Shown: piece by piece, positions 45,070 through 54,275 of the stretch
Layout: each line of letters starts with the position of its first letter
How positions within the stretch are numbered: the first letter of the stretch is position 1
Source: Bryobacteraceae bacterium
Lineage (GTDB): Bacteria; Acidobacteriota; Terriglobia; Bryobacterales; Bryobacteraceae
Direction of reading: 5' to 3'
Assembly: GCA_025056455.1 (NCBI GenBank)
Contig: JANWVY010000002.1
Location: forward strand, 969,694 to 1,033,693
DNA: 64,000 bases
The notes under the pieces: generated by a model
The model's input: the letters and a program-made list of their open reading frames with translations, nothing else
Databases searched by the model: none
Told to the model about the DNA's origin: nothing
Position numbers and translations under genes: made by a program

Positions 45070-45990
45070 ATGAAACCAATGATTTCCCGTCGCGCCCTCA
45101 TGGCTTCCACGGCAGCCCTACCCTGTCTTGCGCCTTTTTCCGCAGCGGCCGCTACGGCCCCCTCAACCATCAAGCTGGCCGTCTCAACCTACTCCTACTG
45201 GCATTTCCGCGGCCAAAAGACGCCTGTCGAACGCGTGATCGAAGAGGCCGCACAGCTTGGTTTCGACGGCGTCGAAATTCTTCACCGGCAAATGGACGGC
45301 GAGGATCCGGCCTATCTCAACCGCCTAAAGCAAATGGCCTTTCGCCATGGTTTGGCTCTGCCCATGCTTTCCATCCATCAAGATTTCGTCCACCCTGACC
45401 CGGCCGAACGCCAGAAGCACATTGACCACACCATCCGCTGCATCGGGTTGGCCGCACATCTCGGCATCCCCTGCATTCGTCTCAACTCGGGCCGGTGGAA
45501 AACCATTCGTTCCTTCGATGAACTCATGAAAGTCAAAGGTGACGAACCCCCGCTTCCGGGCTACTCCGAAAAAGATGCTCTCACCTGGTGTGTGTCCTCG
45601 ATTGAAAAGTGTCTTCCCGCTGCAGAAAAGGCAGGCGTCCTCCTCGCCTTGGAAAATCACTGGGGTTTGACCACGCGCACAGAAACGCTGCTTCAAATTT
45701 GGCGCACCGTGAACTCTCCCTGGCTTGGCATCAATCTCGACACCGGCAACTTTCCCGGTGATCCCTACACCGAAATCGAAAAGCTTGCCCCTCATGCCAG
45801 CATCGTCCAAGCCAAGACCTACCATGGCGGCGGCGTGTGGTATACGCTCGATCTCGACTACAAACGCATTGCCGCCATTCTCAAGAAAGCTGGCTACCGC
45901 GGATGGGTCTCGTTAGAGATGGAGGGCAACGAACCAGCCTCAACCGCCGTTCCGAAGAGTCTCAAGATGCTGCGAGAAGCTTTCGCCTGA
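45070..45990 (+). CDS. Tat-exported sugar phosphate isomerase/epimerase-like TIM barrel
   Basis: A 306-residue xylose-isomerase-like barrel. The twin-arginine leader [17 protein letters not shown] and an AAAATA cleavage region precede [14 protein letters not shown]. Metal-binding positions expected in this family appear as [13 protein letters not shown] (Glu), [10 protein letters not shown] (Glu), [13 protein letters not shown] (Asp) and WVSLEMEGN (Glu). Such exported members are abundant in Planctomycetota and Acidobacteriota and act on sugars or inositols in the periplasm. ATG 45070 is chosen; TTG 45064 would add two residues. A hairpin spans the stop codon. Confidence 0.9.
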   Translation: MKPMISRRALMASTAALPCLAPFSAAAATAPSTIKLAVSTYSYWHFRGQKTPVERVIEEAAQLGFDGVEILHRQMDGEDPAYLNRLKQMAFRHGLALPMLSIHQDFVHPDPAERQKHIDHTIRCIGLAAHLGIPCIRLNSGRWKTIRSFDELMKVKGDEPPLPGYSEKDALTWCVSSIEKCLPAAEKAGVLLALENHWGLTTRTETLLQIWRTVNSPWLGINLDTGNFPGDPYTEIEKLAPHASIVQAKTYHGGGVWYTLDLDYKRIAAILKKAGYRGWVSLEMEGNEPASTAVPKSLKMLREAFA

Positions 45991-46006
45991 AGTTTTTCTC
46001 AGGCGA
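45983..46006 (+). repeat. 8-bp perfect hairpin across the stop codon
   Basis: TCGCCTGA at 45983-45990 pairs with TCAGGCGA at 45999-46006 around an AGTTTTTC loop. The stem contains the stop codon of the epimerase-like gene. No T-run follows, so it may protect the transcript end or act as a weak terminator. Confidence 0.3.
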
Positions 46007-46101
46007 TCCGCGTAAGCCGCACACAGCCACTTTCGCGGTTTACACGAATCTCTCACTCCAGAACACCAAAAACGAGCAGTCGTCTCGCTTCCTGAGGTTC
46101 G

Positions 46102-47768
46102 CTACCGTTTTTTGCCCTGAATCTGCCACGCGGTGAACGGCGAACGAGCCCCTTGAATGAGCGCGTTGATGAGATACGGTTTGCCTGCGGCAAACCCGCG
46201 GCGCAACGCGTCTGCGACTTGATCAGCATGCTCAATCGTCTCTCCGCCCCCGCCGAAGGCTTGCAGAATTAAGTCATATCGCGTGTGTTGCAGCTCACAA
46301 GCTACGGTTGCTCCCCCGGTCAACTCCTGCTGGAGCTCCCTTTCCAATCCCCAACCGCCATCGTTGCCTACTAGGATCACGACCGGTAGCTGGTAGCGCA
46401 CGAGCGTCTCCAACTCAGCGAGATAGAATCCCAGCGCACCGTCACCTGTAATCATCACCACGGGCCGTCCTGGATTCGCCATTTGCAACGCGAGGGAGTT
46501 TGGTAAGGCTGAGCCAATGGTTCCCATCGGCCCGAGCCGCAGCCAACCTCCCGGCTCGTTGGCAGGAATCATGGCTCGTCCCCAGTGCACGAAATCACCG
46601 CCATCCCAGCAAAGGAGCACGCCTTTTGGCAACCCCTCGCGTAACCGCAAATAAAAGGCGGCCGGGTGCATGGGTGAGCTGGCCTGCCGGCCCAACTCAT
46701 CCAGCGATTTTTGATAGGCGACTTTCTGCCGGCGAATTTCTTGCAGCCAGGATCGAAGCGGCGTCCATGGTTTGGTTCCCAAGCGCCTCAGCATCACTTG
46801 CAAGGTCGACTTAAGATCCGCACAAATGCCGTGCGCAATCGGCCGGACCGCACCTAGCTCTGGACCATGAATGTCCACCTGCACGATGCGGACTTGCGGC
46901 GAGAACAGGCGCGGGCCACCCAGCGCCAGCCGGTAGTCCAGCCGTTTGCCTAGCAGCAGCACCACGTCCGCTTGTTGAAAGATGGGCACCACGGCAGGAT
47001 TGATGGCCGGATCAGCATATCCGAAAACGTTTTTCTTTCGATCCGGAATCGCGCCGCGTGCCATAGTCACCGTGAACAGCGGCAGAGATGTGTGGTCGAT
47101 GAACTTTTCGAGTTCTCGCGCGCAGTCGGACCACCACACGCCACTGCCAGCAATGACCACTGGCCTCTTGGCTCCCGCTAGCAAGGCGATCGCTTCCTCC
47201 ACTTCCGAATCTGCGGGAGCAAGATGCGGCGCCCGCTGAACGGCGGGCATCGGAAGCGGAGCCTCGGTGACCTCAGAAAAGGCGTCGAGTGGAATGGTTA
47301 GATGCACACGGCCCCCATCCGCCCGCTCGTAGCCTCCGCGTAGGCTTTTCCGATCAGATAGGGAATCTGCGCCGCACTCGTCGCTGCCGCCGCCCACTTG
47401 ACTACTGGCGTAGCCATGGCTACCTGGTCAATCACCTGAAAAACTTGGCGCCCGGCAAGGGCGTTTGGCGGCGCACCGCTAATTGCGATGAGGGGACTAC
47501 AGGCCAGGTTGGCTGTCGCAATGCCCGTGAGCGAATTTGTATGTCCAGGTCCACCAGTCACCAGCGAGAGCGCAGGCTTCCGCCGCAACCGCGCCCAAGC
47601 GTCCGCTGCGTGCGTCACTCCCGACTCGTGCCGCATGTCAATCACGCGAATCCCAACTCGGTGAACCGCGACCAAAGCTTCATTCAAATGATCGCCAACG
47701 AGCGTGAACACCTCCTGAATTCCCAACTCGACAAGCGACCGGGCAAACAGTTCTGCACCTGAAGGCAT
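46102..47768 (-). pseudogene. Thiamine-pyrophosphate enzyme (acetolactate-synthase-like), frameshifted
   Basis: The 5' frame (ATG 47768) reads ELFARSLVELGIQEVFTLVG, MRHESGVTHAADAWARL with the cofactor-activating Glu, and VTGGPGHTNSLTGIATA. It ends at GRMGAVCI*. The second frame resumes as VHLTIPLDAF, then ALLAGAKRPVVIAGSGVWW, and the TPP/Mg motif GDGALGFYLAELE with NDGGWG. Removing a duplicated dinucleotide in the CACAC at 47305-47309 gives GAVHLTIPLD and a normal protein of about 554 residues. Related enzymes decarboxylate 2-oxoacids (acetolactate synthase, oxalyl-CoA decarboxylase and others). It is a pseudogene or a sequence error. Confidence 0.85.
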
Positions 47769-48080
47769 CGATCTGCTATCCTATCAACCTTCTCACCGGC
47801 ACCGCCTTCTTCGTACAATCGAGAGCGAGGACGGCGAAGGCCCCAGCTCGCATGCAAAGCCAGGCAAGCTCAGGTGAGCCAGTTCTTCCGGCTAGGCCGC
47901 CGGTGATATCTTGAAGCGAAAACATGCTTCCGCATCGGGTGTGCCATGGCCTCATGCCAGGCTCTCCTCGGCGCAATATATTGAAAGGGAGCGATCCCGG
48001 TGGGCTGCGAACACGAGTCAACAACTAGGGCGCCGCATCGCTCCATAGTCCTCACTGAGTTCGATGATTGACGGAAAGAG
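47769..48080. other. 312-bp intergenic spacer between the TPP enzyme and pstS
   Basis: This divergent spacer shows small dyads only: GAAGC(8 nt)GCTTC at 47913-47930, and GC-rich stems such as CCGGC-GCCGG around 47889-47903. I saw no Pho-box-like direct repeats and no known riboswitch. A minus-strand frame at 47776-48024 has poor ribosome-site support and is not called. Confidence 0.4.
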
Positions 48081-49151
48081 ATGAAACGAATAGTTACTAT
48101 GAAAACTTGGGCTCAAACTTGGGGGGTGTTGGCGCCGGCCTTGTTGGCGCTCTCTGCTTGCGGGGGCTCTGGCGGCTCTGGCGCACCCAAGGCCGCTCCA
48201 GTAGAAATTAAAATCGCCGGTAGCACATTTTCCCAGGCGGCGTATCAACGCTGGGCCGAAGCCTTTATGGCCGACCCGGAACACAAAGGCATCAAAATCC
48301 ACTACCAACCCTCCAGTTCTGGCGCCGCCATCCGGCAGCTGTTGGAAGGTACTGTCGATATTGCCGCCACTTCCATGCCCGTGAGCGACGAAGAGCTTGC
48401 CAAGTTCAAGGTCCCACCAGTTCATGTGCCAACACTCACCGGCGCCATTGTCATCGCCTGCAACGTTCCCGGACTGCGAAAGGACATCCGCCTTAGCGGT
48501 CAAACCCTCGCCAATATCTACCTCGGGCGCGTGCGCGAATGGAACGATCCCGACATTGTTATCGAAAATCCTGGCGTGGATCTTCCTCCCACCTCCATCG
48601 CCGTCTTGCACCGCTCCGACGTCAGTGGCTCTACCTATGCCTTTACCCACTATCTCGCCAAGGCCAGCGCCGCCTTTGAGAAGTCCGTTGGCAAGGGCGG
48701 CAGCGTAAAGTTTCCCGTTGGGAAAGGCTTCCCCGGCAGTGAAGAACTGGCCGATGCAGTTGCCAAAACCCCCAATTCTATTGGCTACATGGAAAGGGGC
48801 TTTGCCGCCGCCCGGAATCTCAGAGTGATTGCTGTTAAAAATCCCGCTGGCGAATTCCTCAAGGCCGATCTAGCGGGCATGGCAGCAGCTTCGGACGCTG
48901 TCACAGAACTTCCACCAGACCTGCGAATTTCCATTCTCAACACTCCGCCCAAGAACGCCTACCCGATTACAACTTACGCCTGGTTCCTGGTCCCCTCGCA
49001 GATCCCCGATACAGCCAAGCGTCGCGCCATCAAAATATTTATTCGCTGGGCGCACGCCGCTGGACAAAACGAGGCCATGTCACTTGACTACGGTACCCTA
49101 CCGCAGGCCGTCTCAAAAGCGGCCCTGAAGCTGGTCGACGCGATTCATTGA
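48081..49151 (+). CDS. pstS: Phosphate-binding lipoprotein PstS
   Basis: A 356-residue substrate-binding protein of the phosphate ABC transporter. A lipobox LSAC follows the leader (LLALSACGGSGGSG, residues 23-36). KIAGSTFSQ is the N-terminal phosphate-binding loop, and IHYQPSSSGAAIRQLLEGTVDIAATSMP contains the conserved Ser/Arg/Asp region (about 73-100). RSDVSGSTYAF and NSIGYMERGF are further family motifs. No pstC, pstA, pstB or phoU is adjacent, so the gene stands alone. ATG 48081 has GGAAAGAG upstream; ATG 48099 is an alternative. Confidence 0.92.
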   Translation: MKRIVTMKTWAQTWGVLAPALLALSACGGSGGSGAPKAAPVEIKIAGSTFSQAAYQRWAEAFMADPEHKGIKIHYQPSSSGAAIRQLLEGTVDIAATSMPVSDEELAKFKVPPVHVPTLTGAIVIACNVPGLRKDIRLSGQTLANIYLGRVREWNDPDIVIENPGVDLPPTSIAVLHRSDVSGSTYAFTHYLAKASAAFEKSVGKGGSVKFPVGKGFPGSEELADAVAKTPNSIGYMERGFAAARNLRVIAVKNPAGEFLKADLAGMAAASDAVTELPPDLRISILNTPPKNAYPITTYAWFLVPSQIPDTAKRRAIKIFIRWAHAAGQNEAMSLDYGTLPQAVSKAALKLVDAIH

Positions 49152-49218
49152 AACACGACCCCCAAAGGCGGCCGCGGCTAGCTTGCCTTTCGTCCCCTGA
49201 GCTGCCCCGCGACTTCCC

Positions 49219-50391
49219 TCACCAGTCGGCGACGGAACCATCTCGGTGGTAGCAGTCCATGGTCACTTCTGGCGCGAAGGGATGCTTAGCCGCTTCGGTT
49301 TCATTGATATCGATCCCCAAGCCAGGCTTCTTCGGTGGCTCCAAATAACCCCGAGCCACATCGAGCGGTTCCGTTAGGATATCGTTACGCCAGGGAACAT
49401 CGGCCCGCACCACCTCCTGAATGAGATAGTTGGGCGTTGCGAAACCCACGTGGAGGGAAGAGGCTGTGCTGACCGGACCTTGCGGGTTATGGCAGGCCAC
49501 CGCAATCGAATAGGTTTCCGCCAGCGCAGCAATTCTCCGGGCCTCGCTGATCCCTCCGCAGTGAGAAACATCCGGCTGGATCACCGCACAGGCGCGCTTC
49601 TCGCACAGTTCGCGAAATTCCCACCGGCCCACGAGCCGCTCACCCGTGGCAATGGGAAATGGCAGCGCTCGGGAAACCTCAACCAGCGCATCTACGTGCT
49701 CCGGCCAACAAGGCTCTTCATACCAGTACAAGTTGTAGTCGGCAAGCAACCGGCCAAATTGAATCGCCGCAGCAGGCGTTGTACGCGCGTGTAAATCTAG
49801 CAGGATGTCCACCTCATCGCCAACTGCCTTGCGCATCGCCTCGACGCATTTGGCGGCACGCTTGATCACCGCTGGGCTTTCGATCATCTCCGCAACAGGC
49901 ACCGGCATGGCTTTCACTGCCGTAAAGCCCTTCTCCAAGCTCAACTGGATCCGCTCGGCAAAGACCTCCGGCTCCACCGTCTTGTACATGTCCTCTAGCA
50001 GACCACCGCCAAGGTGGTCGTAAAGCCTCAAACGGTCCCGCACCGGACCGCCCAAGAGCTCGTAGACCGGCCGGCCAAGCTCTTTGCCTTTGATGTCCCA
50101 AAGTGCTTGATCGATGCCGCTCATCGCCGTCATAGTGACAATCCCGCCCCGCCAGAAATACTGGCGGTGCATGATCTGCCACAAATGCTCGATCCGGCGC
50201 GGATCCTTCCCGATCAACAACACTGCAAGATCCTCAATCGATCCCACCACCCCCTTGGTTTTCCATTCGAGCGTAGCCTCTCCCCAGCCATATAAACCTG
50301 GTTCGCTTGTCTCCACCTTCACGAGCACCCAGTTGCGCATGCGCGCGTTCACAACCAGAGTTTTAATTGCCGTAATTTTCATTTTTGACAA
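49219..50391 (-). CDS. D-galactonate dehydratase-like enolase-superfamily enzyme
   Basis: A 390-residue MR/MLE-group enzyme. Metal ligands are in DILLDLHARTTP (Asp, with the adjacent His as possible base), WYEEPCWPEH (Glu) and IATGERLVGR (Glu). ACHNPQGPVSTASSLHVG carries the C-terminal catalytic His region characteristic of galactonate/mannonate-type dehydratases. MKITAIKTLVVNARMRNWVL is the typical N-terminus. It dehydrates a sugar acid to a 2-keto-3-deoxy sugar acid, probably D-galactonate; the exact substrate is an inference. No signal peptide. Confidence 0.93.
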   Translation of the reverse strand: MSKMKITAIKTLVVNARMRNWVLVKVETSEPGLYGWGEATLEWKTKGVVGSIEDLAVLLIGKDPRRIEHLWQIMHRQYFWRGGIVTMTAMSGIDQALWDIKGKELGRPVYELLGGPVRDRLRLYDHLGGGLLEDMYKTVEPEVFAERIQLSLEKGFTAVKAMPVPVAEMIESPAVIKRAAKCVEAMRKAVGDEVDILLDLHARTTPAAAIQFGRLLADYNLYWYEEPCWPEHVDALVEVSRALPFPIATGERLVGRWEFRELCEKRACAVIQPDVSHCGGISEARRIAALAETYSIAVACHNPQGPVSTASSLHVGFATPNYLIQEVVRADVPWRNDILTEPLDVARGYLEPPKKPGLGIDINETEAAKHPFAPEVTMDCYHRDGSVADW

Positions 50392-50508
50392 AGAACTTTC
50401 ATTTCAAAAACTTTGCTCTTTGACCGTGCCCGCTTCCTAGCCTCCAGGGTAGCCGCAAAGGCGACGGTCCATTGACCGCCTGGTACGGCCAGCGCTATCA
50501 CTAGGTCC

Positions 50509-51051
50509 ATGCAGATTGCCGTACTCTCGGATATTCACGACCACGTTCAAAACCTCGCTGTTGCGCTGGGAGCCATCGGCCAGGCTGATTGCCTGATTTG
50601 TTGTGGTGATTTGTGCTCGCCTTTTATTGTGGACCAGCTGGCTCGCGGTTTCCCGAAACCCATCCACATCGTCTTCGGAAACAACGATGCGGATTTGTTT
50701 CGCATCACCGCCAAAACAGCCAGATACCCAAATCTGCGGCTGCGCGGCGAATTTTTTGAGGAGGAATTTGAAGGGCGACGAATTGCAGTAAACCACTTTG
50801 ACAACATTGCAACCGCCATTAGCCGCGCCGGCCATCATGACGCCGTCTTCTTTGGACACAATCATATTTTCCAGAATGCGAGGGCATCCGTCCGCACCCT
50901 GCTGCTCAATCCCGGATCGATCATGGGGTGTCAGCTGGATGCGGAAGCGAACCAGCGCTTGGTTCCACCCACCTTTGCCCTCTATGACACAGCGACCAAC
51001 ACCGCACAAGGCTACCGAATTGTAAACGGGGCTGTGGAGCTCCACAGTTAA
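50509..51051 (+). CDS. YfcE/MJ0936-type metallophosphoesterase
   Basis: A 180-residue two-metal phosphodiesterase with the full set of calcineurin-like motifs: LSDIHDH (residues 6-12), CGDLCSP, GNNDAD and the C-terminal FGHNH near 118, plus NPGS. It hydrolyses phosphodiesters such as cAMP or nucleotides; the natural substrate is unknown. The start is ATG 50509. It ends 16 nt before the convergent esterase gene. Confidence 0.92.
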   Translation: MQIAVLSDIHDHVQNLAVALGAIGQADCLICCGDLCSPFIVDQLARGFPKPIHIVFGNNDADLFRITAKTARYPNLRLRGEFFEEEFEGRRIAVNHFDNIATAISRAGHHDAVFFGHNHIFQNARASVRTLLLNPGSIMGCQLDAEANQRLVPPTFALYDTATNTAQGYRIVNGAVELHS

Positions 51052-51067
51052 ATTGTTCTGGCTTGCC

Positions 51068-52114
51068 CTATTTGGCTTTCGGAGCAAAGAACGAGCGCTC
51101 CACCATATCCCGCGGATCGGTGGAGACCCCGTGATCACGCCACAGCCAGCGCATCATCTCCGGAAACATGGTGCGCAGCATTTTCTGTCCGTGGCGGGCC
51201 ATGCCCCAGCAATAGGCGACATCGTAGCCCTTCTCGCTGAGGGCTTGCTGCAGGCGCACGTTCTGGTAGAACCAGTCCCGGGTCTCATCGTAGGAGCCAT
51301 CTGTGCGCAGCGCGCGGTGATCGTTGCGTCCATCGATCAAATACACGCGCAGGGGTTTCTTTTCGCTCTTGCGGACGATGTCCGCATAGGCATGGCCGCC
51401 CCGGATATTGACGAAGCTCCCAACGTTGCTCAGGACTTTGCGGAAGTGATCCGGACGCTGCCAGGCCACGGTGAAGGCCGCAATTGCGCCTGAACTCGAC
51501 CCGCCAATGCCATGCCGTTCCGGGTCTTTTGAGATGTTATAGTCCTTGTAAAGCGCCGGTAAAAGCTCCTCCACGATGACCCGGGCATAACGATCGTCGA
51601 GAGAATTGTATTCTGTCACGCGGTTCGTATCCCGGTCTCCCCAATTCTTGAGCGTGGGCTCTGGTTGATCGGGACGCCGGCCAGGATTGATGAACACGCC
51701 AATCATCACCGGGATCTCGCGGCGGTAAATCAGGTTATCCATCACCACTGGGGCGCGAACGTCACCTTCCATGGCCAGGAAAGCCTGCCCGTCATTGAAA
51801 ACCATCAAGCTGGCTGGGGTTGACGGATCATACTGTGCGGGTACGTAGACCCAATAGGTGTGCTGAGTGCCAGGGAAAATTTCACTGGGAAGAGTGAAGG
51901 GACCTCTGATTTCGCCCTTGGGCACCCCTTCCTTGGGCAGCGAATCCGGCGAGAACTCGTAATAGATGTCCGTGTTGGGGGGCTCCACCAGCGGCGCTCT
52001 TGCCGGCAAACGGCTGGCTTCCGCAGCTCGAGCATTCGGGCTTTGCGCCGGGGATTCGGGAGTCTGGGCGCTTTGAACGCCTGCAAGGGCAGATAAGAGA
52101 ACGAGAGCGATCAT
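51068..52114 (-). CDS. Secreted alpha/beta-hydrolase esterase (enterochelin-esterase-like)
   Basis: A 348-residue protein from ATG 52114, which opens a signal peptide ([17 protein letters not shown]); the frame extending to 52315 reaches into the ABC operon end and is not supported. The mature part has an Ala/Pro/Glu-rich linker, [21 protein letters not shown], the nucleophile elbow [21 protein letters not shown], and a His near [10 protein letters not shown]. It resembles the Esterase/IroE and feruloyl-type CE1 group, which cleave ester bonds in siderophores or plant polymers. It is likely periplasmic or extracellular. Confidence 0.88.
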   Translation of the reverse strand: MIALVLLSALAGVQSAQTPESPAQSPNARAAEASRLPARAPLVEPPNTDIYYEFSPDSLPKEGVPKGEIRGPFTLPSEIFPGTQHTYWVYVPAQYDPSTPASLMVFNDGQAFLAMEGDVRAPVVMDNLIYRREIPVMIGVFINPGRRPDQPEPTLKNWGDRDTNRVTEYNSLDDRYARVIVEELLPALYKDYNISKDPERHGIGGSSSGAIAAFTVAWQRPDHFRKVLSNVGSFVNIRGGHAYADIVRKSEKKPLRVYLIDGRNDHRALRTDGSYDETRDWFYQNVRLQQALSEKGYDVAYCWGMARHGQKMLRTMFPEMMRWLWRDHGVSTDPRDMVERSFFAPKAK

Positions 52115-52196
52115 GGCGCTAGGTGTCTGAAGCCTTACGATATCATGTCCGGGCTGGCACGGATGGATCGCCGAGCATCCGGGGACCCGCAACAAC

Positions 52197-52898
52197 TCAC
52201 CAGTCCTCTGGTTTTTGACCGTCAGGCAGCAACTCGCCTTTTTCCAAATAACGAACGTAGCGCGCAGCCCGGGCCGCATGAGGATCATGCGTAACCATGA
52301 CAATCGTTTTGCCAAACTCCTGATTCAGCCGGCTCAACAGGGTTAGGGCATCACGAGCCGAGTTGGCGTCAAGATTTCCGGTCGGCTCGTCAGCAAGAAT
52401 CAAGTCTGGATCGGTAACAATGGCCCGGGCGATGGCAACGCGCTGCTCTTGCCCTCCAGAAAGTTGCCGTGGCGTATGGCGCAAGCGGTCAGCAAGGCCC
52501 ACCAGTTCAAGCGCGCGACGGGCATGTTCGAGGCGTTTGGCTTTGCTAAGCCGGGTGAGCTTGAGCGGCAGCTCGACGTTTTCGAGCGCCGTAAGCACAG
52601 GAATGAGGTTGAAGCTTTGAAATACGAATCCAATATGTGCGTTGCGCCAGCGGGCGATTTCGCCGTCACTCATGCGCGCTAGGTCCTGGCCTAAGACGCG
52701 GATTTCACCGGAAGTCGGGCGGTCCATAGCGGCAATCAGATGCAGTAGCGTCGACTTGCCCGAGCCTGAAGGGCCCATCAGCGCGAGAAAATCCCCTCGG
52801 CGCACCTCCAGGTTCGCGTCCCGTAAAGCCGTGACCGTTTGTTCGCCGCGGGAGAATCGCTTGGTTAGGTTTCGTGTTTCAATCACCACCTCGCTCAC
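52197..52898 (-). CDS. ABC transporter ATP-binding protein (MacB/LolD type)
   Basis: A 233-residue ATPase. Walker A is GPSGSGKST (residues 42-50), the Q-loop lies in [21 protein letters not shown], the signature is [14 protein letters not shown], Walker B is [12 protein letters not shown], and the switch His is in VTHDPHAA. This arrangement is that of the MacB/LolD/FtsE group. It is the last gene of a four-gene operon with two FtsX-type permeases and an HlyD-type adaptor, 15 nt after the adaptor stop. Confidence 0.95.
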   Translation of the reverse strand: MSEVVIETRNLTKRFSRGEQTVTALRDANLEVRRGDFLALMGPSGSGKSTLLHLIAAMDRPTSGEIRVLGQDLARMSDGEIARWRNAHIGFVFQSFNLIPVLTALENVELPLKLTRLSKAKRLEHARRALELVGLADRLRHTPRQLSGGQEQRVAIARAIVTDPDLILADEPTGNLDANSARDALTLLSRLNQEFGKTIVMVTHDPHAARAARYVRYLEKGELLPDGQKPEDW

Positions 52899-52913
52899 TG
52901 TGTGCCTCCCAAG

Positions 52914-54275
52914 TTAGCGGATAACGCGAATGCGCGCGCCATCTTTCATCTCCGGCGGCGGATTGAGGATCACATCTTCGCCGCCGATTAAGCCGTCTTC
53001 CACTCGGAGGCCTTGGCTCGAGGCTGGCCCCGTGCGGATGGCTCGCTTCACGGCGCGGTCGTTGAGCGCCACAAACACTGCACCGTCGCGTACGGCGTGA
53101 TCTGGCACATAAATCGCGGGACGCCGGGGCCCGCTGGAAGGCCCGGGAGCTGGATCGGCCACAAAAATCACGCTCGCGTTCATTTCTGGCCGCAAATCGC
53201 CATCCGGATTGAGAATTTTCACTTTGACCTGCACGGTCGCCTTTTGCCGGTTGGCTTCGGGAGAAATTTCGTCGATGACGCCTTCATACTTTCGCTCGGG
53301 CCCGTAAACGTCGGTGGTAATGATGGCCCGTTGCTTAGGTCGGAGCTTGGCGAAGTCGTTCTGATTGATATCCAGCTCCACTTGCAAGTCGTTCAGGTCG
53401 GCTAATGAGACGACATAGCCTTTGGCGCCGCGGTCGCCGACAAAGCCCGTGGTCACAAACTCTCCGCGCTCCACCACGCGCTCCAAGATGGTCCCGTCGA
53501 TGGGTGCGCGGATGATGGTGTTATTCAGCTGTGTTTCGAAGAACGCGACGCGCCCTTTGGCCTCCTCGATCTGGCCCAGAACTTGTTGTTTGACTTCTGA
53601 GCGTGGTCCCAATTTCACCAGGTCGAAGGTGCGCTCAAGCGAGGCCACACGGGCTCGCTGAGCATCAAACCGCGCTTGTGCATCATCGAGCGACTGGCGT
53701 GCCAGCACGCCCTGCTCAACGAGCCTTCGCGTGCGCTCCAAGGTAACGCGGGCATTTTCTAAATCGGCGCGGGCCTGATTCAGATTCGCCTCGGCGGCGG
53801 CAATTTCCTCGGGCCGGGAACCGTTCTCAAGCTCAAGCAGCCGCGCCTGTAGAGCCTGCAACTGTCCCCGGGCCTGCTGCAACTGCGCCCGGTACTCATC
53901 GTCTTCAAGCCGCACAATGATCTGGCCCTGCTTCACTTTGTCGCCTTTCTCAACGCCAATCCAGGCCACTTTTCCCACCACCTTTGAAGCGAGCTGGATT
54001 TTGTGATGGGCGACGATGTATCCCGTTGCGTTGAGGATGACCTCACCGGCTGCGCTCCGAGCCCCATCTTCGGGCTGGGCGACAATGCGAACTGTCCGCA
54101 CTTCGAAAGCACGGTTTAGCCAGGCGCGCACAGTCTGCCATGCGCCAAGCAAAACAAACAGCGACACTCCGATCAGAATCCACCGCGTGGCCCATCGAGG
54201 TCCGGCGGTATCCTTGAGCGAACGGTCGATACGGAGACTGTTGAGGTCGTTGGCCATGCGAAAAAGATAGATCAA
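52914..54275 (-). CDS. Periplasmic adaptor subunit of ABC efflux (HlyD/MacA type)
   Basis: A 453-residue membrane-fusion protein. One N-terminal transmembrane helix (WILIGVSLFVLLGAWQTVRA) is followed by barrel-sandwich/lipoyl-like segments (GYIVAHHKIQLASKVVGKV), a long coiled-coil hairpin with EAAEANLNQARADLENARVT-like helices at about 125-245, and a beta-barrel (VERGEFVTTGFVGDRG). It would bridge the permeases to an outer-membrane channel. TTG 54275 is chosen because it overlaps the upstream permease stop by 4 nt and has GAGG 6 nt before it; ATG 54257 is the alternative. Confidence 0.92.
   Translation of the reverse strand: MIYLFRMANDLNSLRIDRSLKDTAGPRWATRWILIGVSLFVLLGAWQTVRAWLNRAFEVRTVRIVAQPEDGARSAAGEVILNATGYIVAHHKIQLASKVVGKVAWIGVEKGDKVKQGQIIVRLEDDEYRAQLQQARGQLQALQARLLELENGSRPEEIAAAEANLNQARADLENARVTLERTRRLVEQGVLARQSLDDAQARFDAQRARVASLERTFDLVKLGPRSEVKQQVLGQIEEAKGRVAFFETQLNNTIIRAPIDGTILERVVERGEFVTTGFVGDRGAKGYVVSLADLNDLQVELDINQNDFAKLRPKQRAIITTDVYGPERKYEGVIDEISPEANRQKATVQVKVKILNPDGDLRPEMNASVIFVADPAPGPSSGPRRPAIYVPDHAVRDGAVFVALNDRAVKRAIRTGPASSQGLRVEDGLIGGEDVILNPPPEMKDGARIRVIR

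Noticed and set aside
47776..48024. 82-codon minus-strand frame between the TPP enzyme and pstS
   Set aside because: No ribosome site, no family resemblance; likely spacer.
47769..48080. TPP riboswitch before the TPP enzyme
   Set aside because: The conserved thi-box elements are not present, and this enzyme class is not normally riboswitch-controlled.
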